A stretch of DNA of 64,000 bases, from NCBI GenBank assembly GCA_965153355.1, contig OZ231126.1, positions 110,546,001 through 110,610,000 on the forward strand. The letters run 5' to 3'. Source of the DNA: Flaccisagitta enflata. Taxonomy: Eukaryota > Chaetognatha > Sagittoidea > Aphragmophora. Shown one piece after another: positions 37,896 through 50,796 of this stretch. The stretch's first letter is position 1, and every line of letters starts with the position of its first letter. Position numbers and translations under genes: made by a program. The notes under the pieces were generated by a model. It was not told the origin of the DNA. It saw nothing but the letters and a program-made list of their open reading frames with translations, and ran no database searches.

Positions 37896-40060
37896 TATGT
37901 TTTACAAAAGCTTTCTTATGTATCAACGACAGCCTGTTATAGTGACAGGCATGAACAGCGTGGGGACCTTTTCACTTTCATGTGATGAGATCAGACTCTC
38001 AAATTACTCTCAATTACGCTTGACTTAGTGAAGATTCCCTTTAACCGTCATCAGTTATCATTGCGATTAAAACTCAAGAGGATGAATCGTTGTTGCTGTT
38101 GCTAAGAACTGCAGAACTGAGATATATATACTTGACCCAATGACAGCTCAACATACCCATTAAACAAGATTGACGAGCATAGCCCTGTCCACTACCTCAT
38201 TCCCTATCATTTGGTGTGCTGGGCACTTGCCTGCCCAAAACAACGATTGTCATATGTTTTACCAAAAGCTCATGGGATGAGATCAAGACTATTACTCTCA
38301 AATTACGCTTGACTTTTGCCGTGGGTGCCTACGCTGTTTATGCCTGTCACGATACCAGGCCCGTCGTTGATACATAAGAGAAGCTTTTGGTAAAACATAA
38401 AACTCATCCATGAAACAAGATTGACAAGCATAGCCCTGTCCACTACCTCATTTGCGAAAAAGAAGAAATAGAACTCATGAAAATGGACAGAATCAAAAGA
38501 TGATCAATGGAGATGTGACTCTGTACCTGTACCAATGTGTATCTTTGAAACAGTGGACTCGTTTAATGGTTTTGTCCATTGACTCTTGTGTGAGATGCGG
38601 TGGATTAACAAAGCGTTTTTTGAAACACAGATACAATGTCATTTTGGTTTCGTCCCAGTTAGCCAAGTAGTCAAACGATTCATCCTCTTATAGTTTTAAC
38701 CACAATGATAACTGATGATGGTTAAAGTGGAATCTTTCACAGCAAAAGTCAAGCGTAATTTGAGAGTAATTGTCTTGATCTCATCCCATGAAAAGGAAAT
38801 GGGTGCTGAGAAACAAAGACTTTCAGAGACTGAGAACCGTCATCAGTTATCATTGTGGTTAAAACTACAAGAGGATGAATCGTTTGACAACTTGGCTAAT
38901 GTGTATGATAGGAAATGGGTGCCTACGCTGTTCATGCCTGTCACAATAACAGGCCAGTCGTTGATACATAAGAGAAGCTTTTGGTAAAACATATGACAAT
39001 CGTTGTTTTGAGCAGGCAAGTGCCCAGCACACCAAATGATAGGGATTACGCTGTTCATGCCTGACACGATAAGAGGCCCGTCGTTGATACATAAGAGAAG
39101 CTTTTGGTAAAACATAAAACTCACCCATGAAACAAGATTGACGAGCATAGCCCTGTCCACTACCTCATTCCCTATCATTTGGTGTGCTGGGCACTTGCCT
39201 GCTCAAAACAACGATTGTCATATGTTTTACCAAAAGCTTCTCTTATGTATCAACAACGGGCCTGTTATTGTGACAGGCATGAACAGCGTAGGCACCCTTG
39301 ATCTCATCCCATGAAAAGGAAATGGGTGCTGAGAAACAAAGACTTTCAGAGACTGAGATCATATGACAATCGTTGTTTTGAGCAGGCAAGTGCCCAGCAC
39401 ACCAAATGATAGGGATTACGCTGTTCATGCCTGTCACGATAACAGGCCCGTCGTTGATACATAAGAGAAGCTTTTGGTAAAACATATGACAATCATTGTT
39501 TTGAGCAGGCAAGTGCCCAGCACACCAAATGATAGGGATTACGCTGTTCATGCCTGACACGATAAGAGGCCCGTCGTTGATACATAAGAGAAGCTTTTGG
39601 TAAAACATAAAACTCACCCATGAAACAAGATTGACGAGCATAGCCCTGTCCACTACCTCATTCCCTATCATTTGGTGTGCTGAGCACTTGCCTGCTCAAA
39701 ACAACGATTGTCATATGTTTTACCACAAGCTTCTCTTATGAATCAACGACGGGCCTGTTATCGTGACAGGCATGAACAGCGTAGGCACCCATTTCCTTTG
39801 TCATAAAGGGCCTGGTATTGTGACAGGCATGAACAGCGTAGGCACCCATTTCCTTTATCAACGACGGGCCTGTTATCGTGACAGGCATGAACAGCGTAGG
39901 CACCCATTTCCTTGTCATGGGATGAGATCAAGACTATTACTCTCAAATTACGCTTGACCGCTTTGTTAATCCACCACATCTCACACAAGAGTCAATGGAC
40001 AAAACCATTAAACGAGTCCACTGTTTCAAAGATACACATTGGTACAGCTCAGAGTCATAT
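37896..40060. repeat. Satellite-like array, block 6
   Basis: The array continues after the palindromic MITE with the flank in opposite orientation to that on its left. The first 150 bp carry many small deletions relative to other copies. The block ends CAGAGTCATAT at the 6-kb island. Confidence 0.88.
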
Positions 40061-40524
40061 GACATGGAGCAAGATAGCGTAGAATTTGGCATTCACTAAG
40101 GCTAAAAAACTAGATTTTAATATAACCATTTTTTTCAGAATTTTTGTTAAATATATTATCTTTTGATTGCAAAATAAAAAGAATTAATGCAAAATCCATT
40201 TGTATCAGCTAAATATTTATTATTTCATATTTAAAGTGAATTAACATAGTTTATTTTAGTTTCTTGAATATAATATATTGATTTACTTAAAAAATCTTTT
40301 AAAATTTTCAAAAAACTGCAGAAAATTAATAAATTTTATATGAATTAACATTTTTAAATATTTTTAATGTAAGATTTAAAGGATATCTAAAAAAAACATG
40401 CATAAATAGCTATTTTCAGCGTATCTTTCAACATGTCATAATACAGATTTGTGTTATGATTAATCAAATTTTCAGGTTAAGCAATCTTACATTCCTTCGA
40501 TAATCAAGACTTTTGATGATTTGT

Positions 40525-40975
40525 GTATTCATTCATTTGGTCATTTATATATTCCTTCATTAATTCATTCATTCTTTCACATTTATTCATTCATCCATTC
40601 ATATATTCTGTTTTTCTCCTCTTTTCTCCTCATTTTTTTTTTTGTTTATGATTTGTTCAACCCATCATTCATTCATTCGTTCATTTATCAATTCATTTAG
40701 TCTTTCCTTTGTTCATCAATTCATTTATTCATTCATTCATTCATTCATTCATTATTTCATTCATTCATTATTTCATAATTTCATTCAACTGTTTCAATTT
40801 TGAAGATATAAATCTCCGTGGTTCTTGCATACTTTCATTTCATTACTGATTTGTTTAACTCATCATTCATTCATTCTTTCATTCATTCATTCATTCATTC
40901 ATTCTTTCATCCAACAATTTTTTGTTCGTTCATTCCTTCATTTGTGTATTTATTCATTCGTTCATACATTCTCAT
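40525..40975. repeat. (ATTC)n microsatellite region
   Basis: Imperfect ATTC/TTCATTCA repeats lie at about 40,525-40,790 and 40,863-40,975. Confidence 0.9.
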
Positions 40976-41980
40976 AATAGTCAAGGGTGGTTTCTGAGTA
41001 CTTGAGACTTCGGGAAGGACGGACATTTATCTACAGTTCATGATATGGATGCGATGGACTGTCTATAACAATGCGAGGACGCATCTAATAATAGTTAGGG
41101 GTGGTTTCTGCGAGTTTTGGAGTGCATAGACTAATTGTGAGAAAACGAGTTACGGACTGACCTAAGGACGGAGGGAAACACCTTAGAGAGATGCACCTTA
41201 TAGAGATGCAAGGACGCATCTAAAAAGCCGAATTGCAAAATTTGACTTTTTTTCAATTATCATTTGGCCTACCAGTATCAGGTGGCGTTTCTAGTAAAAG
41301 ACAATCGCGTTTTTGACGGGCCACTCGGTCGCTCGCTACGTTCGTTCACTCGCACCGCTCATTCTGTTCAAAGGCTTGCTCATTTACTTCACTCACTCCC
41401 TTGTGGGACAGTTAAAATTCATGAATGGGAGTTCATACTGTCAACGTGTTCAACGGGAACTATTGCGTTTTTCATCTTCACTAGAAACACGCCCTCAGTG
41501 GGGTTCATTCATTTATCAATGCATTTGTTCCTTGACCTCCTTTATCATCGTCATCACATTCACACATTAACAAGTTGGGACTGACAACGATGTTCCTTTT
41601 CTTGTAATCATTTGTAGGTACCACATGGATAAAAAAAAAAGACTTTTAAATGGCTAATTTTACATATGAATCTTTGTGAAACTCATTAAAATCTTAGACC
41701 ATTTGAAAGCCTTTCAAAATCACTTTCATTTTGCGCCAATCTTGTAATCCTATCTTTTTTTGTTAAAAAAAGCAATAGTTTGAGTAAAATCTTTACCCAT
41801 TTCAGTTTGACAATATCTAAATTCTAAAATTGCATCTTTGCAAATTAGTGCTTCTCTTTGCATGGCTCTGGTATCTAAATCATTTGAGATACAGACCTTG
41901 GATTGGTCTAGATAGATTTGTTTGAAAATCTTTCAAAATGACCTAAATGAAAATAGTTCAAATTATCTGTTGCATCTTTT

Positions 41981-42147
41981 TAGTCGCGGACGAGCGACTC
42001 TATAAGAGGCTTTGTCCGTCCGTCCGTCGGTCGGTCGGTCGGTCCGTCGGTCCCTTGGTGAGCACGAGTCGAAAAGTGGAAAAACCAGCGTTTCCGCCCC
42101 TGCCCACCCGTCCGCGACTGGTATTGGCCGTGTATCCGGCCTTGTTT
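41981..42147 (+). mobile_element. Y-family short element, forward copy
   Basis: It runs from TAGTCGCGGACGAGCGACTC to GTATCCGGCCTTGTTT. It shows the Y plan clearly: CTCTATAAGAGGCTTTGTCC, a (GTCG/GTCC)n run, GTCGAAAAGTGG, CCCCTGCCCACCCGTCCGCG, then CGACTGG. AGTCGCGGAC and GTCCGCGACT form an inverted pair. Confidence 0.7.
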
Positions 42148-42379
42148 ATGAATTGATTTATAAGCAGGGGCGTCCTTTTTTTTTAGCAAAGTTGTATTTC
42201 ACTTTTCCATGGAAACGTTTGCAAACTTTGTTAACATTTATTCACAATCATTCATATGATACGCTTTTTAGGTGCGCCAAAGCACCTCTATAATTGGCTG
42301 TGTCCGTCAGTTAGTTGGTCAGTCGGTCTGTTGGTCAGTTACACATTTGTTCAACGATTCACACAACGAACCTTATTGG

Positions 42380-42780
42380 CAGCCCTGAAAATAGAGCGGG
42401 CCCGCGGGCCCGAGGCCCGCAAATTGATCGTCGGGCCCGCAAATCATACTAGCTGCGGGCCCGACGGGCCCGCGGCAATTTTGCTTGGTGTCCTTGAATC
42501 ATAATTTGATCCACCTTACATTTTTGTATTCTCATGACGAACTGTCATTTTGTTCTGAGGTAAAATTAATATCAAACAGAAGAATAACAATAATGCCAAA
42601 GTTTTCTTTCTCCTGGAGATAAAAAGACTCCTGGAGACATTTCCCAGATGCTCAATGTCAGAAGAAATTTAGCAATCGTGATGCACATTCATTTTGGATA
42701 CACAAAACGGTTTCATTTGAGATTTGATGATTTAAAATGTCTCGCTTGACCCAATGGACACAGCCATTTCTATTCTAGGT

Positions 42781-42854
<74 letters not shown>

Positions 42855-43097
42855 CGGAGGGATGGGTAAAATACAAAAGTTACCATTATTCTTTGCATAC
42901 TTCTTTCCATTTATTAGGAAATATTTTGCATATATTCATTGCAGTGTTGTAGCTGTGTGATTACGCAGGATTTCGACAACAGAAAGCTTGGAATAACTGT
43001 ATCTCCGTCGGGCCCGCTGTTTTCCTGTTGGGCCCGCAAAAATTAAGAGGAGCGGGCCCGACGGGCCCGCTGACAAAAATTATTATTTTCAGGGCTG
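42380..43097. mobile_element. hAT-like MITE, 718 bp, 8-bp duplication CTTATTGG
   Basis: It starts CAGCCCTGAAAATA and ends TATTTTCAGGGCTG. Each side is flanked by CTTATTGG (42,372-42,379 and 43,098-43,105). The subterminal regions are rich in GGGCCCGC/GCGGGCCC in both orientations, and a (GA)n run occupies 42,781-42,851. The CAGGG-type terminus plus 8-bp duplication is the hAT signature. There is no coding sequence. Confidence 0.88.
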
Positions 43098-43589
43098 CTT
43101 ATTGGCCTACTTGGGCATGTTAGATGTGCCCTTGCACTAGTGTCAGAGGCCTTGTCCATCTGTCGGTCCGCACATTGGTCCTTCAGTGCGTCTGGTCCAT
43201 CCTTGGCCTTTTTTTGTGTGTGTGTTATGAAAAGTGGAACAATATCCCTCACTATACCCATAATGAAACAATGGAAGAGGGCCTTGTGAACCCTCACTGA
43301 CTAGTTAATACGCGCACCACTCCTAGTTTTCCGTAAAACAGAATCTGAAAAACACTCCCTCTCAATCTAACCCAAAAGCAAACTGCTTACCAAAAGAAGT
43401 TAGGACAATAATTGTTACCTTTATTACCAAAATTCATCAAATAAATCATGCAATCTCTCTTCTGTGTGTCTGTGTGTCTTTCTGTCCATCTGTCTGTCTG
43501 TATGTCGAACTTTTTTGTTCTACCATTTTTTCTTCCTTTCTTATCATTCTCTTTCTTTTTTTTCCTCTCGCGTTCCTTTTTGGGCTGCG

Positions 43590-43995
43590 GCCCCAAAGGG
43601 GTCGATGACCTATCCTTTCACACATAATTTGCTCCTCTTTCTCCTCCTCCTTCGTACCCGCCCTCCCCCCAGCCTCCAGGCCCATATATCAGTCCCAGTC
43701 CCAGTCTGGAAGCCCAAATCCCAGACTTGAGTCCCAAATCCCTACTTCAAGGCCAAAATTCCTGTCTCAAGGGATTTGGGCCTCAAGACTGGGATTTGAC
43801 ATGAAGCTGAATGCAGGTCTGGAGGGGCCGGGAGAGGGAGGAGAAGGAAGAATAGGAGAAAATTCCCATATGTGTGAAAGCATAGGTCATCAATCGCCGG
43901 GGCGCTACTCTCCCCTCAATTTCAACCACAACCTACGTAAGCAGAGACACAGGTACCGCTGACCATCTAACGCTTTTGCGACTTTTTTCTTTTTT
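43590..43995. repeat. Fold-back repeat with a minisatellite core
   Basis: CGATGACCTATCCTTTCACA at the left pairs imperfectly with TGTGAAAGCATAGGTCATC at the right. Between them CCCAAATCCCAG-type units and their complements (CTGGGATTTG) repeat. The right portion (43,874-43,990), ending ACGCTTTTGCGACTTTTTTC, recurs at 63,507-63,625 and directly precedes a Y copy here. Confidence 0.6.
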
Positions 43996-44143
43996 AGTTG
44001 CGGGCACGCAACTCTATAAGAGGCTTTGTCCATCCGTTGGTCCGTTGGTCCGTCGGTCCATCATGAGTCGAAAAGTGGGAAAACGCGCATATCCGCCCCT
44101 GCCCACCCATCCACAACTGGTGGCCGTGTATCCGGTCTTGTTT
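43995..44143 (+). mobile_element. Y-family short element, forward copy
   Basis: TAGTTGCGGGCACGCAACTC at the start, GTATCCGGTCTTGTTT at the end, and the standard internal order of Y motifs with a shorter (GTCC/GTTG)n run. Confidence 0.65.
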
Positions 44144-44167
44144 ATTCCTTACTCATATCTCACTCCG

Positions 44168-44176
<9 letters not shown>

Positions 44177-44252
<76 letters not shown>
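44177..44252. repeat. (CT)n microsatellite
   Basis: A pure CT run of about 76 bp. Confidence 0.95.
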
Positions 44253-44255
<3 letters not shown>

Positions 44256-44329
44256 TCAAGCGAACGAGCGATAACAAGTATTTTTCTCAACATTTCAGTT
44301 AACATTTCTTTTTTTTTTCTTTCTTCCTC

Positions 44330-44411
44330 TCTTTTTTCTTTCTTTCTTTCTTTCTTTCTTTTTTCTTTTCTTTTTCTTTTCATTGTTTTTTTCTCTTTTT
44401 TTTTCTTTCCT

Positions 44412-44476
<65 letters not shown>

Positions 44477-44556
44477 ATTTCTTTTTCTCTTTCTTTCTTT
44501 CTTTCTTTCTTTTTTCTTTTCTTTTTCTTTTCATTGTTTTTTTTTTCTTTTTTTTT

Positions 44557-44637
<81 letters not shown>

Positions 44638-44671
44638 ATTTCTTTTTCGCTTCTTTTTCGCTTCTTTCTCG

Positions 44672-44734
<63 letters not shown>

Positions 44735-44767
44735 TCCTTTTTTTTCATTTCTATCTGTCTTTCTTTT
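44330..44767. repeat. (TTTC)n microsatellite
   Basis: More than 400 bp of TTTC repeats with short interruptions. A further run lies at 45,008-45,065. The long Phe/Ser and Lys/Glu-rich frames over it are artefacts. Confidence 0.95.
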
Positions 44768-44768
44768 T

Positions 44769-44950
44769 TAGTTGAGGACCCGCGACTCTACAAGAGGCTT
44801 TGTCCGTCCGTCTGTCCGTCAGTCTGTCCATCGTTTATACCGTTACTCTGTGGACGCGCGTCAAAAAGTGATCTGATGCTTGCATTTTTGTGGGGAGGGG
44901 GGGATGTGAATAGAGGTTGGACGCCTCTGCCCACCCGCCATTGTTGTAAC
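44769..44950 (+). mobile_element. Y-family short element, diverged forward copy
   Basis: TAGTTGAGGACCCGCGACTC, ACAAGAGGCTTTGTCCGTCC and GCCTCTGCCCACCCGCC follow the Y order. The right end is diverged. Confidence 0.55.
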
Positions 44951-45003
44951 CACCCATTACTTGTTTTTATGCTTTCATTCTTTCTCTTTTTCTTTTTGTC
45001 TAA

Positions 45004-45052
<49 letters not shown>

Positions 45053-46078
45053 CCATTTCTTTCTTTATTTTGTACCTCCGTCTTTTTCTTTCTTTTTCGC
45101 TTCATTTTTGGTCATTTCTTATAGTCGTTTACAAGCATGTAAGCACAAAAACAAGCAAGCAAGCATGTATTCGAACAGCAAAAATGATAGATTTGCATTT
45201 ATGCTGACAACACACAGCTTGATTATGAAAATTGAGGCTCAACGTCCATCAGATATCCCTCCACCACACAAACCATTTCACCAGCAGCTTGCTTTCTCGA
45301 AGGAGCAAAAAATCACTCCAACTCATGCTCACTGAAAATAACAAATTTGCATAGAAAACGCAAAAATGAAAAAAACAGAAACATACGACGCTTAAAAATT
45401 AGTATATCTTGCGTTGTATGTTTTTAAAAATGCAAAAAGTTTGACCGTTTTACAGATTTGTTATTTTCAAGATGAAAAATCTTTTTTTCGAAAACTCCTT
45501 TTTAGCATGGATTTTGGAATCAAAGGAGGAAAAGCGATACTTAAAATTTGCCTAGGATTATGAATATTGACACGCAAGTAGTTTAGCATGTTCCCTAACA
45601 CCAGTCAAAATTTCATAGCTTAACTCTGACAGGAAGTATCGTAAACAAAAATAATAAGTTGAACACTACGATTTTATGATTTTCTTTTGTAACTTGACCT
45701 CCTTCAGGTGTTTTTTTCATAAGGTGACAAAATTGCATATATTAAGGTGGAAAAAATTATCTCAGGCAACTATTAACACAATTAACACATTTCGGGGAAA
45801 AAATGGATCAAATCCCTAAAATCGTATCGCTGACAGCGACAGAAAAATGGTCTTTTAAAATAATTCTCACGCACAATCTAAAAATACCTGGCGTTCCTCA
45901 TTGTATATACTGCTCCCTTCGCTATAAAACGCCTAACGGCGGGCCTATTTTTTGGGGGGGTGTGCTATATGATTCTATGAGGCTTGAGAAAACATTTTTT
46001 TGGTTTATAGTAAATATTTTGATGCGAAAAATTGATCAAGAAGTGACTGAATGAACTTTTTTCCCTTTACTTGCTCCA

Positions 46079-49000
46079 AGTCATATCTCCAGTGATCCAC
46101 TTTTGATTCTGTCCATTTTCTTGAGTTCTATTTCTTCTTTTTCGCAAATAGATACGGGATGGTTGAACGCTGTTCACTTAAACCGACATCAGTTATCATT
46201 GTGGTTAAAACTATAAGAGGATGAATCGTTTGACAACTTGGCTAATGTGTTTGATAGGAAATGGGTGCCCACGCTGTTCATGCCTGTCACGATAACAGGC
46301 CAGGCGTTGATACATAAAAGAGGCTTTTGGTAAAACATATGGCAATCGTTGTTTTAAGCAGGCAAAAGCCCAGCACACCAAATGATATGGATTACCCTGT
46401 TCATGCCTGTCACAATAACAAGCCCGTTGTTGGTACATAAGAGAAGCTTTTGGTAAAATATATAACAATCGTTGTTTTGAGCAGGCAAGTGCCCAGCACA
46501 CCAAATGATAGGGATTGAGGTAGTGGACAGGGCTATGCTTTTCAATCATGTTTCATGGGTGAGTTGAGCTGTCATTGGGTCAAGTATATATACCCAGTCT
46601 CTGAAAGTCTTTGTTTCTCAATATGAGCATGTAACCTATCTTACACACTCTCCCATCCTGTATCTATCTGCGAAAAAGAAGAAATAGAACTCAAGAAAAT
46701 GGACAGAATCAAAAGATGATCGCTGGAAATATGACTCCGTATCTGTACCAATGTGTATCTTTGAAACAGTGGACTCATTTAATGGTTTTGTCCATTGACT
46801 CATGTGTGAGATGTGGTGGATTAACAAAGCGTTTATTGAAATACAGATAAGATAACAGTTTGGTTTTGTCCCAGTTAGCCAAGTAGTCAAACGATTCATC
46901 CTTTTATAGTTTTAATCACTATGATAACTGATGACGGTTAAAGTGGAATCTTTCACCGCATAAGTCAAGCGTAATTTGAGAGTAATAGTCTTGATCTCAT
47001 CCCATGAAAAGGAAATGGGTGCCTACGCTTATCATGCCTGTCATGATAACAGGCCAGTCGTTGATACATAAGAAAAGCTTTTGGTAAAACATATGACAAT
47101 CGTTGTTTTGAGCAGGCAAGTGCCCAGCATAGGGAATGAGGTAGTGGACAGGGCTGTGTTCGTCATTCTTGTTTCATGGGTGAGTTGAGCTGTCATTGGG
47201 TAAAGTATATATATCTCAGTCTCTGCAAGTCTTTGTTTCTTAATATGAGCATGTAACCTATCTTACACACTTTCCTATCCCGTATCTATTTGCGACCCGT
47301 CGTTGATAAAGGAAATGGGTGCCAACGCTGTTCATGCCTGTCACGATACCAGGCCCGTCATTGATACATAAGAGAAGATTTTGGTAAAACATATGACCAT
47401 TGTTTTTTTTAGTTGGCAAGTGTCCAGCACACCAAATGATAGTGATTACGCTGTTCATGCCTGTTACGATAACAGGCCCGTCGTTGATACATAAGAGAAG
47501 CTTTTGGTAAAACATATGACTATTGTTGTTTTGAGCAGGCAAGTGCCCAGCACACCAAATGATAGGGAATGAGGTAGTGGACAGGGCTATGCTCGTCAAT
47601 CTTGTTTCATGGGTGAGTTGAGCTGTCATTGGGTCAAGTATATATATCTCAGTCTCTGAAAGTCTTTGTTTCTCAATGTGAGCATGTAACCTATCTTACA
47701 CACTTTCCCATCCCGTATCTATCTGCGAAAAATAAGAAATAGAACTCAAGAAAATGGACAGAATCAAAAGTTGATCATGAACAGCATAATCCCTATCATT
47801 TGATGTGCTTGGCACTTGCCTGCTCAAAACAACAATTGTCATATGTTTTACCAAAAGCTTCTCTTATGTATCAACGACGGGCCTGTTATCGTGACAGGCA
47901 TGAACAGCGTAATCCCTATCATTTGGTGTGCTGGGCACTTGCCAGCTCAAAACAACAATGGTCATATGTTTTACCAAAAGCTTTTCTTATGTATCAATGA
48001 CGGGCCTGTAATCGTGACAGGCATGAACAGCGTAGGCACCCATTTCCTATCATACGCATTAGCCAAGTTGTCAAACGATTCATCCTCTTATAGTTTTAAC
48101 CACAATGATAACTGATGACAGTTAAAGTGAACTGCGTTCAACCATCTGTCATCTATTTGCAAAAAAGAACACATAGAACTCAAGAAAATGGACAGAATCA
48201 AAAGATAACTGCTGGAGATATGACTGCGTACCTGTACCAATGTGTATCTTTGAAACAGTGGACTCGTTTAATGGTTTTGTCCATTGACTCTTGTGTGAGA
48301 TGTGGTGGATTAACAAAGCGTTTTTTGAAACACAGAAATGATCTCAGTTTGGTTTCGTCCCAGTTAGCCAAGTAGTCAAACGATTCATCCTGTTATAGTT
48401 TTAACCACAATGATAACTGATGACGGTTAAAGTGGAATCTTTCATAGCAAAAGTCAAGCGTAATTTGAGAGTAATAGTCTTGATCTCATCCCATGAAAAA
48501 GAAATGGGTGCCTGCGCTGTTCATGCCTGTCACAATAACAGGCCCTTTGTTGATAAAGGAAATGGGTGCCTACGCTGTTCATGCCTGTCACGATACCAGG
48601 CCCGTCGTTGATACATAAGAGAGGCTTTTGGTAAAACATATGACAATCATTGTTTTGAGCAGGCAAGTGCCCAGCATAGAGAATGAACTAGTGGACAGGG
48701 CTATGCTCGTCAATCTTGTTTCATGGGTGAGTTGAGCTGTCATTGGGTCAAGTATATATATCTCAGTCTCTGAAAGTCTTTGTTTCTCAGCACCCATTTC
48801 CTTTTCATGGGATGAGATCAAGACTATTACTCTCAAATTACGCTTGACTTTTTTGAAGATTCCAAAGATATCAATATAAATGAAGGAATCGAAACACACT
48901 AAATGACGAATCCTGGCTAAGATCATATCTCAGTCTTAGGCTTTGTCATATGCATGCATCTCATCAACAGTCAATGGACAAAACCATTAAATGAGTCCAC

Positions 49001-50490
49001 TGTTTCAAAGATACACATTGGTACAGCTACAGAGTCATATCTCCAGCGATCATCTTTTGATTCTGTCCATTTTCTTGAGTTCTATCTCTTCTTTTTCGCA
49101 GATAGATACGGGATGGGAAAGTTTGTAAGATAGGTTACATGCTCATATTGAGAAACAAAGACTTGCAGAGACTGAGATATTTATACTTGACCCAATGACA
49201 GCTCAATTTACCCATGAAACAAGATTGACGAGCATAGCCCTGTCCACTACCTCATTCCCTATCATTTGGTGTGCTGGGCACTTGCCTGCTCAAAACAATG
49301 ATTGTCATATGTTTTACCAAAAGCTCATGGGATGAGATTTAGACTATTACTCTCAAATTACGCTTGACTTTTGCGGTGGGTGCCTAGGCTGTTCATGCCT
49401 GTCACGATACCAGGCGTTTATACATAAGAGAAGCTTTTGGTAAAACATAAAACTCATCCATGAAACAAGATTGACAAGCATAGCCCTGTCCACTACCTCA
49501 TTTGCGAAAAAGAAGAAATAGAACTCAAGAAAGTGGACAGAATCAAAAGATGATCAATGGAGATGTGACTCTGTACCTGTACCAATGTGTATCTTTGAAA
49601 CAGTGGACTCGTTTAATGGTTTTGTCCATTGACTCTTGTGTGAGATGCGGTGGATTAACAAAGCGTTTTTTGAAACACAGATACGATGTCATTTTGGTTT
49701 CGTCCCAGTTAGCCAAGTAGTCAAACGATTCATCCTCTTATAGTTTTAACCACAATGATAACTGATGACGGTTAAAGTGGAATCTTTCACCGCAAAAGTC
49801 AAGCGTAATTTGAGAGTAATTGTCTTGATCTCATCCCATGAAAAGGAAATGGGTGCTGAGAAACAAAGACTTTCAGAGACTGGGAACCGTTATCAGTTAT
49901 CATTGTGGTTAAAACAATAAGAGGATGAATCATTTGACAACTTGGCTAATGTGTATGATAGGAAATGGGTGCCTACGCTGTTCATGCCTGTCACGATAAC
50001 AGGCCCGTCGTTGATACATAAGAGAAGCTTTTGGTAAAACATATGACAATCATTGTTTTGAGCAGGCAAGTGCCCAGCACACCAAATGATAGGGATTTCG
50101 CTGTTCATGCCTGACATGATAAGAGGCCTGTCGTTGATACTTTGGTAAAACATAAAACTCACCCATCAAACAAGATTGACGAGCATAGCCCTGTCCACGA
50201 CCTCATTCCCTATCATTTGGTGTGCTCAACGACGGGCTTTTTATCGTGACAGGCATGAACAGCGTAGGCACCCATTTCCTATCATACACATTAGCCAAGT
50301 TGTCAAACAATTCATCCTCTTATAGTTTTAACCACAATGATAACTGATGACGGTTAAAGTGGAATCTTTCACCGCAAAAGTCAAGCGTAATTTGAGAGTA
50401 ATAGTCTTGATCTCATCCCATGACAAGGAAATGGGTGCCTACGCTGTTCATGCCTGTCACGATAACAGGCCCTTTGTTATACATAAGAGA
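46079..50490. repeat. Satellite-like array, block 7 (right end)
   Basis: The array resumes at AGTCATATCTCCAGTG and continues with modules in both orientations. It ends at about 50,490, where satellite (TACATAAGAGAGG) passes into unrelated AGTAGTAAGAGATT. About 140 bp near 48,855-48,965 (from GAAGATTCCAAAGATATCAA) is not typical satellite. Confidence 0.9.
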
Positions 50491-50796
50491 GGAGTAGTAA
50501 GAGATTAACCGCTGAGGAGGTATTTTTTTTTTTGGAAAAAGATCGATGCAACAACCTCTTCACAGGTAGTACATGGTAGGTAATGCCAACACAGTCCTCT
50601 ATCTAGCTATCGTTTGTGTTACACTTTCGCTTATTTAACTAGTGTAGGATATCATAGAAATGATTGTTTTAAATCATTCCCTTATCATTTTAGGTTCAAA
50701 GTCACCCTTAGAAATCAATGGAATGAAAATTTCATTGTTTTGTTTTGTTACTTAATAGATATTGATTTTTTTTAAAAAATCATGGTTTTATAAAAA

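Larger units (their letters stand above)
40061..46078. mobile_element. 6-kb inserted island with 8-bp target duplication
   Basis: The satellite module GGAGTCATATCTCCAGCG is interrupted. AGTCATAT stands at 40,053-40,060 and again at 46,079-46,086, and satellite resumes exactly. Near the two ends are TGGAGCAAG (40,065-40,073) and CTTGCTCCA (46,070-46,078), a 9-bp inverted pair offset by four bases. An 8-bp duplication suggests a hAT-class insertion. No transposase frame is seen, and the interior is a nest of other repeats. Positions 45,066-46,078 and 40,080-40,520 hold nothing I recognise. Confidence 0.6.

Noticed and set aside
44380-45124. Long Lys/Glu and Phe/Ser-rich frames at 44.4-45.1 kb
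   Set aside because: Translation of (TTTC)n in all frames.
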